The notes under the pieces were generated by a model. The model searched no databases and had not been told where the DNA came from. It saw only the letters and a program-made list of their open reading frames with translations. A DNA stretch of 64,000 nt from Bacteriovoracaceae bacterium (lineage in GTDB: Bacteria > Bdellovibrionota > Bacteriovoracia > Bacteriovoracales > Bacteriovoracaceae): assembly GCA_021737405.1 (NCBI GenBank), contig JAIPEG010000005.1, forward strand, positions 97,363 through 161,362, read 5' to 3'. Position numbers and translations under genes: made by a program. This document shows positions 15,181-24,058 of this stretch, piece by piece. Position 1 is the first letter of the stretch. The number at the start of each line of letters is the position of its first letter.

Positions 15181-16332
15181 ATGATGGACCCCCTTAAGCA
15201 CCATCTCATTTCTACTCGTAGAAAGGATTTGGAAAAAAATCTTGATCAAATCAATAATGCAGGATTTGATCCTAAGAAGTTTTGCCTTATGCCTTTCGTT
15301 AATATTATCTTAGAACCAAATGGCTCAGTTGGCCTTTGCCGCCACAAGGGAACTGAGCACTCGTTAGGAAACCTTAATAATAGTACCTGGAATGAAATCT
15401 GGAATGGGCCAAAGGCAATGGCCTGGAGAGAGGAGTTCCTCGTTGGCAAGCCTCAAGAATGTCTTAAAGAGCTCAGGGATCAAAGTTGTAACCTCTGCCC
15501 AGAACTTGGGAAAATGTTTCCTGAAAACCCTAAGGCATTTTTAAAAAAAGAAATTGAAAGGCCTCTTAGATTAACTGCTAACTTTAATGGTCAATGTAAC
15601 CTTCAATGCCAAATGTGTGACGTATGGCAACTTCCAAATGGTTTTTATACGGAGGAAAACTTTTGGAAAGATGCTCGCGAATCTCTCTTTCCCCATTTAC
15701 AAGAGATCGATATGCTTTCTGGAGAACCATTTATCCAGGCAGATACCTACAAATTAATTAATGAAGTGAGCAGTGTTAATCCAAACTGTCTGTGGTCAAT
15801 TACGACAAACGCTCACTGGCGTTTAAATTCAAAGGTTAAAACTCATCTCGACAAAATAAAAATAAAAAATCTAATACTCTCGATTGATAGTCTTGATGAA
15901 AATGTTTATGCAAAGATTCGCTATCCTGGAAAACTCCAGACTGTTTTAAATACAGTAGAAGATCTTAGAGAATATGAACAGGTTAGAGTTTCTGAAGGTA
16001 AAACCGCCTTAAACTTTAATCTAAATTTTGTTGTGCAAAAAGATAATTGGCGAGAAATACCGAGTGTCATTGATTACTGCTTAAAACGAAACCTACACCC
16101 ATTTATCACCTTTTGTTATATACCTTCTGAGCACTCACTTCTCAATTACAAAGAAAGTCAGCGAGTAGAATGTTTAAACTCAATGATTGGTACCTTTAAT
16201 TGGGGTGAGATCTGCTTGTCTCACAGAGTGATTACACCCTTGATGCAATCTCTTCAACATGTCGACAAAGCCCAACTTCTAGCTAAAATGAAAGAAGTCA
16301 AATTAGAATATGAGGCCTTAAACGTCTTATAA
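15181..16332 (+). CDS. Radical SAM protein with N-terminal twitch/SPASM-like domain (copy 2)
   Basis: 383 residues. The core motif CNLQCQMC (C139, C143, C146) is followed by MLSGEPF, and the auxiliary domain precedes it with C35 (KFCLMPF), C53 (VGLCRHKGT), C94, C103 and C106 (SCNLC). It is strongly similar to the gene at 2746-3870 throughout, including LTANFNGQCNL and TTNAHWRL, so the two flank the locus as paralogues. This copy keeps all five N-terminal Cys. There is no clear Shine-Dalgarno before the ATGATG start, which fits translation coupled to the S74 gene. The substrate is unknown. Confidence 0.87.
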   Translation: MMDPLKHHLISTRRKDLEKNLDQINNAGFDPKKFCLMPFVNIILEPNGSVGLCRHKGTEHSLGNLNNSTWNEIWNGPKAMAWREEFLVGKPQECLKELRDQSCNLCPELGKMFPENPKAFLKKEIERPLRLTANFNGQCNLQCQMCDVWQLPNGFYTEENFWKDARESLFPHLQEIDMLSGEPFIQADTYKLINEVSSVNPNCLWSITTNAHWRLNSKVKTHLDKIKIKNLILSIDSLDENVYAKIRYPGKLQTVLNTVEDLREYEQVRVSEGKTALNFNLNFVVQKDNWREIPSVIDYCLKRNLHPFITFCYIPSEHSLLNYKESQRVECLNSMIGTFNWGEICLSHRVITPLMQSLQHVDKAQLLAKMKEVKLEYEALNVL

Positions 16333-16350
16333 GTTCAGGAGTTAATCTAA

Positions 16351-17361
16351 GTGCTATTAATGAAAAAAAACCTTTTCTGCTTATGGGTAATATTCTTTGT
16401 TTCCTCATGTAGCACTCTTCCCCATCTGTCCTCACCTTATCACTGTGAAAAACTACGCGGAGGTATAGACATTGGATCAGGTAGCACAAAGGTGCTAGTG
16501 GCCAAAGTCAATAAGTGCGAAAGAAAAATCATCACTGTTGTTGAAGAAAAAAACTTTCCTTTTAAATTCAAAGAAGCACTACACCTTAACAATCGAAGGT
16601 TACCAGAAGACCTTTATGAAAAAATCAAAAGTATGATTCTTAATCTAAAACAAAAATTTAAGGATCAAGAGATTCAATTTTCAGGAGTGGCAACAGAAGT
16701 TTTTAGAGAAGCGGACAATGGAACATCTTTTATCACCCGTTTAGCGAAGGAGACAAAAAGCGACCTGCGAGTCGTTGATCAAGAAAAGGAAGCCGAGCTT
16801 GGTTTCTGGGGAGCAGTCGCTGTTACAGGAAAAAAGCCAGAGGAAATACTCGTTTGGGATATCGGAGGTGGAAGCATGCAAATGACTACAATGCGTAAAA
16901 ACCACTTATTTAACTATCTTGGAAAACTTGCCTCTGTAAGTCTTAAAAATAGCATTTTAACTTATCAAAAGAAAACAAGAGGATCTCCTAACCCTATCGG
17001 AAAATACACAGCACTATGGGCGAAGCAGTTAATACATGATGAAGCTTTGAAAATTGATACCGTCATAAAAGAAGATGCTAAAAACAAAGAAGTCATCGGC
17101 ATCGGTGGTGTTCACTTTTACTCCATTAAAAATCAACTTAATCTCGAAGACTCTCATCCCTATTCTCAATATCAGCTTAATCAACAAGCAAAAGAGCGAG
17201 TAAATTGGTCGGACCAACGTTTTAGTGGCTCCTACAAAGAAACGGAAGCAAGCAATCTTCTTCTTGTTAAATCATTTATGGAATCATTAAAAATTGAGAC
17301 CGTTCTTCCAATAAAAGTAAACTTAGCTACTGGTATCTTATTTGATGAAAACCTTTGGTAA
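16351..17361 (+). CDS. Ppx/GppA-like phosphatase domain protein with lipoprotein signal
   Basis: 336 residues. The N-terminus is a lipoprotein signal: basic MKKN, hydrophobic stretch, then FVSSCS with the lipobox Cys. The rest has Ppx/GppA actin-fold motifs: GGIDIGSGSTKVLVA (phosphate-1), SGVATEVFREADNG, then VWDIGGGSMQM (phosphate-2) and VIGIGGVH. Family members hydrolyse polyphosphate or pppGpp in the cytoplasm, so a lipidated exported form is unexpected because cytoplasmic nucleotides would not be available. The GTG start at 16351 has AGGAG nine bases upstream; the ATG at 16360 is a less well-placed alternative. It lies 18 bases after the radical SAM gene. Confidence 0.78.
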   Translation: MLLMKKNLFCLWVIFFVSSCSTLPHLSSPYHCEKLRGGIDIGSGSTKVLVAKVNKCERKIITVVEEKNFPFKFKEALHLNNRRLPEDLYEKIKSMILNLKQKFKDQEIQFSGVATEVFREADNGTSFITRLAKETKSDLRVVDQEKEAELGFWGAVAVTGKKPEEILVWDIGGGSMQMTTMRKNHLFNYLGKLASVSLKNSILTYQKKTRGSPNPIGKYTALWAKQLIHDEALKIDTVIKEDAKNKEVIGIGGVHFYSIKNQLNLEDSHPYSQYQLNQQAKERVNWSDQRFSGSYKETEASNLLLVKSFMESLKIETVLPIKVNLATGILFDENLW

Positions 17362-17388
17362 ATATTTTCTTGGTGGTAACCTTAATAT

Positions 17389-18177
17389 ATGCGACTAAGT
17401 AGCTATAAACTCAGCTTAATCCTCCTATTTCTACTTTTTCTTATTTTATATTTTCCTGTTATCGGAGAACCGTATACATTTGAAGAATTACGACTTACGT
17501 CATTTTTTCATACGGCCCCTAATATTGAGATTAACCCCTTTGCAACAGAGTTCCAAAAAGGCAGCCGCTTAACCCAGCTATGGAAAGAGTATTTCGCGAT
17601 TTACCCCCCAGGACTCCTTATCTTTTATCGAGTTTGGTCAGTAATTTCTTTTGATAATGAACTCTTCATGAGACTTCCACTCTTGTGCCTCATTCTTTAC
17701 GTCCTATATTCACTATTCTCCTTTATAAGACGATTCACTGATAAAGATGAAGCCGCGTTAATCACCTTACTTATAGGACTTGGTCCGATTTGGTATGGCC
17801 CTCTTAGTAAAATAAGCCCTGAGAGTTTCAATTTGTGTTTTTCATTTCTTAGCTTAATGTTCTTTAGTGACTGCATAATGGCGAAGAGTTTTAGGCTTAA
17901 AAAAATTTGGATAATAAATATAATTGGATTAATTTGCTCTTATCATTTCACTTATATTATTTTTTCTCAAATTATAGCTTCGCAATTATGTCGCACGTAT
18001 AATTCTCAAAAATTATTCATGTCCATATTTTCGGTCTTATCAATTTTAAGCTTAATGACACTCATCATATTTAATAAATCAATTGACAACAATGTCCTCA
18101 TCTTTTTTTGGCCTAAAGTAAAGGGTGATGAAGCCATTAGACTCATGAAATTTATCCTGCTTGGAGCTCAATCATGA
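17389..18177 (+). CDS. GT39-like membrane glycosyltransferase, N-terminal part (probable split gene)
   Basis: 262 residues with about eight hydrophobic segments. After the first span comes an acidic loop (YTFEELRLT) where GT39/ArnT-like enzymes carry the catalytic Asp/Glu, then a WKEYFAIYPPG segment typical of the second loop. The frame ends at 18177 and the next frame begins at 18174 with an ATGA overlap. Together they total about 512 residues, the usual length for a single polyprenyl-phosphate-sugar transferase. Either a frameshift split one gene or the halves are made separately by coupling. Confidence 0.55.
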   Translation: MRLSSYKLSLILLFLLFLILYFPVIGEPYTFEELRLTSFFHTAPNIEINPFATEFQKGSRLTQLWKEYFAIYPPGLLIFYRVWSVISFDNELFMRLPLLCLILYVLYSLFSFIRRFTDKDEAALITLLIGLGPIWYGPLSKISPESFNLCFSFLSLMFFSDCIMAKSFRLKKIWIINIIGLICSYHFTYIIFSQIIASQLCRTYNSQKLFMSIFSVLSILSLMTLIIFNKSIDNNVLIFFWPKVKGDEAIRLMKFILLGAQS

Positions 18178-18926
18178 TGAGTGACTTGAAGAATATAACT
18201 ATCTTAATATTCTCAATTTTAACTTTCTTATCTGCTTCTTACCAATTCTATAATGGAGTGAAGTTTAAAAAACCTCTATCTATTGTCATTTCCATAAGTT
18301 TTCTGATTCCAATTTTTACATTACTCATTAGTTCTCTACTTTCTTATAGGCTTGGTCACTGGACTCAATACATTTTCATTTATCCAATATCCCTTATTAA
18401 TTTAATTAAGACTTCAATTGATTTAAAAATAACAAAACCCTATAGGCTTTCAATTCTCTTATCAATCACACTTACTGGTCTTTTTAATTATGATAAAGTT
18501 TTTGTGAACGATATTGAAAGCACTCTTCTCACTGAGAAAGCACAAAGTCTCGCAAGAAAGAAAGGCGTTTTAAATATCTTTTTGACACTGGAGAATCCTT
18601 TCTACAAAGAGCTCGCCCTCTACTATGGAGGTATTCACAAGAGTACTTCTATCATGACGCTTGATAGATTTGGCGATAAAAATCAGTTCGCAGACCTTAT
18701 TGATCTCCACACAAAATACGATTTCATCAATTTTTTATTTATTGAAAATGATCCTATCGAGAATGAATTTTCTAAAAAGGTCCTAGATATAATACTCAAG
18801 AATTATCGGATAAAAGACATAAGCTATGATCCTTTTGTCATTCATGATCATTTCTACCAAAACTATGAGAAGAAAATTTTAAAAAAAATGCTCCTTCAAA
18901 AAAAAACCCTGAATTTAAGGCATTAA
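18174..18926 (+). CDS. GT39-like membrane glycosyltransferase, C-terminal part (probable split gene)
   Basis: 250 residues with three or four membrane segments near the start, including LLISSLLSYRLGHWTQYIF, which resembles the late RY-containing segment of GT39 enzymes, then a soluble domain of about 110 residues. It continues the topology of the upstream frame. The junction contains ATGATGA, a micro-repeat where slippage or a small indel could have split the gene. Its last 12 bases overlap the convergent metalloprotease gene. Confidence 0.5.
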   Translation: MMSDLKNITILIFSILTFLSASYQFYNGVKFKKPLSIVISISFLIPIFTLLISSLLSYRLGHWTQYIFIYPISLINLIKTSIDLKITKPYRLSILLSITLTGLFNYDKVFVNDIESTLLTEKAQSLARKKGVLNIFLTLENPFYKELALYYGGIHKSTSIMTLDRFGDKNQFADLIDLHTKYDFINFLFIENDPIENEFSKKVLDIILKNYRIKDISYDPFVIHDHFYQNYEKKILKKMLLQKKTLNLRH

Positions 18927-20399
18927 GGCAGACGCATCTCGACGCCCTATTTGTGGCGCTAACTCACGAAGCATATTACTTACGGAATCCGTAGATGATT
19001 GATTTAAATACGAGTTATACTGTAATTGCAAGTCTACTCTAGATTCTAATGAGGTGATGTTAAATTGTCCCATCCCCTCACCTTCACATAATCTCTTTGA
19101 TAATTCTCGACTTCTTCCACTCCCTGAACCATTAAAGCAATATTTTGCACATGCGGTAATTGGATCATAATGACTCTTATGTTCTGCTCCTGTCGTATGA
19201 AGAAATTCATGAAAAATAAGCTCTTTTAAGTAGCGCTCTCGATCCCTTAAAGGATAATTATCAGTGTTGGCAGCTTGTTCCTCTAAGCGTTCAAAATTTA
19301 AGCTTATAAAGGGGTGGTTGACCTTTAATCTTCCCCCCTCACAATTTAAATGTGTTTGATGATCCACTCCAGTTGAGGCCATCCCATTACCTCTAATTGT
19401 TGAACTACCTCCGACTGAAAAATCGCGATCCCTTTGAGAACAAATAACCTTTTGCCTTCTAAAGTTATCTGACCGTGCTCGTCGAGGGAAACCATTTTGC
19501 CCCCCAGACATAGATTCCATTTCCAGTGGCGTTTCATATATTCTTTGGCCTGCTAGGCTTGCTGCACTATTTAAATACAAAAGATTAGAAAATGAAGAAG
19601 AGTCTCCCGATCGATCGGCCAAATCTTGTAAGCAAACCATTCCCTGATTGATTGCCTCGCCATAGATTTGCTTCATACTCTTTCGAGAATCTAAAAAATT
19701 TGACGTTTTTCTATCACAGCTTCTATCAACATCTAACTGAACCAAAAGATCAAAATCATCTCTATTTGGCCAAGCAATGTTGTAAGAGTTCACAATATCA
19801 TTTACTGAATCAACTAAATTTGAATCCAAATAAAAAGATGTATTTTCTAGGCATTGTCGTTTCGATGATAAACTCGCTTCATATTGAATACTTGTTGTAA
19901 TCGTCTCTTCAACAACCTTAAATTCTTCCTTGTCAGTTTTTCTGGTAGAAATCTGTAAGCGCGCTAGCTGTCCACCTAAAATAGGGTAATATCTTCTACG
20001 TAAATCATAGTAACGAGAGTTCCTCAAAGAGATAAATTCTTCAACTGAATAATCCTCTGAGCTTACTGTCTTTCTTATCATTTCAAAAAAACCATCATTA
20101 TTAGAATCAATTTTTTCAAGTACTCGATGACCATCTTTTTGTTGAATGATAAAATTTATATTTGGTTTTGCTCCTTTCTTTTTTAAGGAAAAGCGCAATT
20201 CATTAATGCCTGTTTTTTCATCATAAATACTTTCGATAAGTTGTGTATTTAAATTTTTAAGGGAATTTTTCGAAATTTTTATTTCTGCTTCATCAAAAAC
20301 AACGCCCTCTTCTGCCTTAAGACTTGAGACTTCAACAAAAAATAATATGGTAGTGAACAACAGAAAAAATCTGAAGATGAATTTGTAAAATTTAGACAT
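18915..20399 (-). CDS. Secreted zinc metalloprotease-like protein (HExxHxxGxxH)
   Basis: 494 residues from ATG 20399; a GTG nine codons earlier is possible but lengthens the signal peptide unnaturally. Residues about 8-30 are a signal peptide (FIFRFFLLFTTILFFVEVSSLKA). HEFLHTTGAEH (397-407) is a metzincin-type zinc site with a third His. Several Cys follow (CAKYCFNG, LCEGEG), expected to form disulfides outside the cytoplasm. A divergent 1,113-residue secreted protein starts about 300 bases away. Peptidase activity is inferred from the motif; the substrate could be a prey or host protein, or the neighbouring protein. Confidence 0.72.
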   Translation of the reverse strand: MSKFYKFIFRFFLLFTTILFFVEVSSLKAEEGVVFDEAEIKISKNSLKNLNTQLIESIYDEKTGINELRFSLKKKGAKPNINFIIQQKDGHRVLEKIDSNNDGFFEMIRKTVSSEDYSVEEFISLRNSRYYDLRRRYYPILGGQLARLQISTRKTDKEEFKVVEETITTSIQYEASLSSKRQCLENTSFYLDSNLVDSVNDIVNSYNIAWPNRDDFDLLVQLDVDRSCDRKTSNFLDSRKSMKQIYGEAINQGMVCLQDLADRSGDSSSFSNLLYLNSAASLAGQRIYETPLEMESMSGGQNGFPRRARSDNFRRQKVICSQRDRDFSVGGSSTIRGNGMASTGVDHQTHLNCEGGRLKVNHPFISLNFERLEEQAANTDNYPLRDRERYLKELIFHEFLHTTGAEHKSHYDPITACAKYCFNGSGSGRSRELSKRLCEGEGMGQFNITSLESRVDLQLQYNSYLNQSSTDSVSNMLRELAPQIGRRDASALMP

Positions 20400-20695
20400 T
20401 TTTAAAGAGGGTCCTTTTACAACCACAACAACCTCACACAGTACCCTTATCGGAGCTAAGCCCCTTATAAAATAGCTACAATTTATTCACTTTATTCATT
20501 ATGAGGCATGGATAAACCAAATGTTTGGCCAAGCCAGAATTAACTAAAATCAGACACAAATTCAACAACTTAGAAGAGCATCATCCATCATTTTCCTAAT
20601 GATAGTGCCCACAATTTCGGGCGTTTTAATAAGTATCTACCTTATCTTACCAATTCCCGACTAATTCGCTTAAGTTATTTCAAAACTAGTCCGAA

Positions 20696-23600
20696 ATGAT
20701 GATTGTGAAGATGTATCAACTGCTCAACATTCGCAATTCAAATCCTTGGACCGTGGCCAACTCTAGGCTACTTATCGCCCTCTACGTAGTTCTCCTATGC
20801 CAAGTAACCAGTGCACAAGGGCCATGCCTAGAAGGGGCAAGTACTACTCACCCGATAAGCGAGCAGAGATCAAGTGGCACTTTTGAAGTATCTAAAGTCA
20901 TTTGCGAACAAGATGGACCAGAATTTTTCATCCAAGACTTTGAAGTCTTAAGAGATATCAATAGTGATGTCAGGGAATACTTTTGCCATCAGTTTAACGA
21001 TACAACGAGCAACACTGGAGTTTGCAGTTCAGGTGGTCGCTATAATTTCATTGAACATCCTGAGAGGATGAATCAATTTATAGAAATAATGGGAACGACA
21101 CTACAAACAAAAATTAACATACCAGAAAACTTCACTGGCAGTTCAATGAATACTCAAAACATTCGCGCCATGATGTATTTATGTACAGAATATAACTTAG
21201 AGAAATATAGTAACCTTATCGCATCAGGATCAAGTGAAGCCGAAAAAAGAAGGGCCATTGAATCATTAGAACACATTGGATTATTAGGCCATTACCTCTC
21301 AAGTCGTAATGGTAGAGCGTTTTTAACAAATCCTTCAATTCCCATAGCCTTTAGAAGCGAAGCTCTCCGATTATTTCTTAATTCTTCAAATAGTACCGAT
21401 GAGAGGATCAGCTATTTTGCTAACTTTTATATGGATAATAAAGAGAGTCAGAATGAAGGGAGAAGAGAATATGCAAATATACTTGGTTTTTCCTTCAATG
21501 AATACCTAGAGCAAAATCCAAACACTCTAAGACTTCAGACATTAGCGATCTTTAATCAAACTGGTGTAGAGGGGGCTCAAGAAGCCATTTCTGCGAGAGG
21601 ACAAGCTTCTGCTGCAGCACAGACCTTAATAAGAAGTGGTCGATCTATCGCTTCGGTTACCGACACATCAGGACCGAGCCTAACAAGACCAAATTGCTCT
21701 GAAGTTGAAGATTTAAGTGCCCAAGGCTACGCTTCAATAATTGATCCTCTCAACAATTTTCTAGAAGATAAGTCTTCTCAACAAAACTCGGGATTCATTG
21801 AGCCTGGACAGACCATTAACACCTGGAATTGGTATAGAGAGTCTTTTAGTTCTGATAAAAATTGGGCACAGATTGAAATAGATATTGTCTCTAAAAATCC
21901 AAGTGCACTTTCACAAATACGGGCTTTTTATTGTTTCGTAGAAGACATTAACTCTAATTTCGAAATCTACAAAGGTCTTTCGCAAGCAAATTCAAGTCGA
22001 ACAACACTGGCCAATCAACTCTTTGACCAAATCACATCTGTTGGAGCTCAAGACAATTTCTTATCCATTATTGGCCAACTATTTGAGGATCTTAGCGAGA
22101 CGAATAAACTCTCGGCAATTGACATCATTGACCGTCAAGTCACTAATGCGACCACTGAAGAAAGTGAATCTCTTAGATTTTGGCGAAGAAGAAGACTATC
22201 TGAAATTGTTGAAAATAATACTAATGATTTAAACGGACTCATCGTCTCTCGCGCAGTATCGGCCATTGCTAATAATGGTAGCGAAGATGAAGAAGAGATT
22301 CTAGCGACCTATTTTCAGCGTTTTAATAATGATGAATTTAGACGGCATATTATCGCTCAATATGCTAACCCTCGCCTCATTCAATCTGTTGGTTCAAACA
22401 TGCAACTTTTAAACGTTCTATCTACAGTTAATCCGATGGAAAAAAGGCAAGAATATATTTCTTTGCTACTACGTAGAATTTCAAAAATCAATATTAGTAA
22501 CGGTAGCTATAGGAATAACGCTATAGATGAATCGACTGTGAATAGCACGACTTTAATGGGCGTCCTAACAAGCTTATCAAGACTTTCAAGTGGAAGTGGG
22601 CTTCAGGAACAAATTGAAGCACAAATTGAAAGTATTCAAGAGAGAGCTGCTGGCGTGAATGACTCTAGACCAAGTAATGATCGAGGCGATGTAACCATTA
22701 AACCAGACCCTATACGAGTTGGCGGCGGCGGTGGAATTGGGCCAAGTGGTGGTGGTCAAGGTGGTAGTATTGGTTCTGGAAGTCAAATCACAGACATCAC
22801 TCAAAGACCGACAACAAGCAACGGCTCAATAAGAACGTCAAAGGATTCCAACTTGCGCTTCGATGAAAGAGGTATCAACCTAGCTCAAGGTGCCACAGAA
22901 GCTCAAAATATTAAAGGAAAGATTTCTCAATTGGAAGAAACAGTTAGAGTAGCTAATCAAGAATCAAGTTCAAATGTAGAAGAGGAAAGAACAGTTAATA
23001 GACCAAATATTACTCGCCCAGAAAACAATATTCTTGGATCAGAGCAAAATAACTTTTTCTCTTCTTTGGCCCAAGGCTTTGGACTACCTGAAACAAATAA
23101 TTCGATCACACCAATTTTTCCTTCTGCAGGGAGCGTTGGAGAGAAGGCAGGATCGTCATCGACAAGTTCGTTTGAAGATGAATCTTTTCGCAATATCCCT
23201 CAGACAGCAGGCGCACCTTCTTCAAGCGACAAAATTAGCGAAGATGAAAACGACTCAACAAATAAAAGCAATAATTTAGATAATGAACTCTTAAAAGAAG
23301 TGAGAAAGGTATCAGAAGATACGACGAATCTAAGAAATGAAATTGATAAACTTGATGATCCTATAATACCTCCAACAGGTCTAGGCCCAGGCTCTACCAT
23401 TGCTCAAGCGACCACTTCACAAGATCGCTCACCAGTGAGGGAAAATAACTCACTGACAGCAGCACCTTTTAATGGACCACCTGTTCCTCAAACGGGGAGA
23501 GGGCCAGCTTCTTCAAGTCGATCATCAGCCTCGCCTTCTGAAGCCCCAGCAAATAATGGTAACGGCCCTGAAAATATAAGAAACTCTTTGAACGAAGGTA

Positions 23601-24037
23601 TTCTATCTCCATTTGAAAATCCAACTGAACAAGATTTAAGTAAAGTCATTAAAGTGCAAAGCCTAGAAGAAAAGAATTTACTCATGAATTACATGGCTGC
23701 GAATGAAGAGATGACTTGTCCGGAGCTAAGATTTATCCAAGATTTTTACGAAAAAAATATTGATAATTTTATCCTAAGTAAAAGAAGAAAGCCCTGGAGA
23801 GAGTATGCTCTTTTAGAGCTTGAAGGCATTAATTTTCGCTTTAATTATCCAGGTGCAACGACTATGCGCCAAGAAATTAAACAAACATGTGCCACCCTAG
23901 CAGGTAAAGAAATAATTGAAGTTGGAGAGGACACACGCGCACCAGCTTCATCAGATGAATTAATTCCAGAGGAAGCGCGACCCGCACAGGAAGAGTCGGG
24001 TATGATAAAGAAGTTTATGCTTAGGTTAGGCTTATAA
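20696..24037 (+). CDS. Very large secreted Ser/Asn-rich protein, function unknown
   Basis: 1,113 residues. A signal peptide ends near VTSAQG at residue 41; the N-region is long, and a GTG at 20753 could be the true start. Residues about 45-640 are mostly helical with few Cys; about 675-700 is Gly/Ser-rich (GGGGGIGPSGGGQGG); 700-970 is low-complexity Ser/Asn/Pro/Glu, likely disordered. The last 110 residues are again folded (SLEEKNLLMNYMAANEEMTCPELRFI). No catalytic motif was recognised. It faces the secreted metalloprotease across 296 bases, and its stop is 21 bases before the acyltransferase start. Confidence 0.6.
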   Translation: MMIVKMYQLLNIRNSNPWTVANSRLLIALYVVLLCQVTSAQGPCLEGASTTHPISEQRSSGTFEVSKVICEQDGPEFFIQDFEVLRDINSDVREYFCHQFNDTTSNTGVCSSGGRYNFIEHPERMNQFIEIMGTTLQTKINIPENFTGSSMNTQNIRAMMYLCTEYNLEKYSNLIASGSSEAEKRRAIESLEHIGLLGHYLSSRNGRAFLTNPSIPIAFRSEALRLFLNSSNSTDERISYFANFYMDNKESQNEGRREYANILGFSFNEYLEQNPNTLRLQTLAIFNQTGVEGAQEAISARGQASAAAQTLIRSGRSIASVTDTSGPSLTRPNCSEVEDLSAQGYASIIDPLNNFLEDKSSQQNSGFIEPGQTINTWNWYRESFSSDKNWAQIEIDIVSKNPSALSQIRAFYCFVEDINSNFEIYKGLSQANSSRTTLANQLFDQITSVGAQDNFLSIIGQLFEDLSETNKLSAIDIIDRQVTNATTEESESLRFWRRRRLSEIVENNTNDLNGLIVSRAVSAIANNGSEDEEEILATYFQRFNNDEFRRHIIAQYANPRLIQSVGSNMQLLNVLSTVNPMEKRQEYISLLLRRISKINISNGSYRNNAIDESTVNSTTLMGVLTSLSRLSSGSGLQEQIEAQIESIQERAAGVNDSRPSNDRGDVTIKPDPIRVGGGGGIGPSGGGQGGSIGSGSQITDITQRPTTSNGSIRTSKDSNLRFDERGINLAQGATEAQNIKGKISQLEETVRVANQESSSNVEEERTVNRPNITRPENNILGSEQNNFFSSLAQGFGLPETNNSITPIFPSAGSVGEKAGSSSTSSFEDESFRNIPQTAGAPSSSDKISEDENDSTNKSNNLDNELLKEVRKVSEDTTNLRNEIDKLDDPIIPPTGLGPGSTIAQATTSQDRSPVRENNSLTAAPFNGPPVPQTGRGPASSSRSSASPSEAPANNGNGPENIRNSLNEGILSPFENPTEQDLSKVIKVQSLEEKNLLMNYMAANEEMTCPELRFIQDFYEKNIDNFILSKRRKPWREYALLELEGINFRFNYPGATTMRQEIKQTCATLAGKEIIEVGEDTRAPASSDELIPEEARPAQEESGMIKKFMLRLGL

Positions 24038-24058
24038 AACATTTGTTAGTATTAATTT

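Noticed and set aside
20516..20640. Small hairpins (CCAAA/TTTGG, GCCC/GGGC) in the gap before the giant secreted protein as terminator or promoter signals
   Set aside because: Stems of four or five bases without clear T-tracts or paired promoter boxes.
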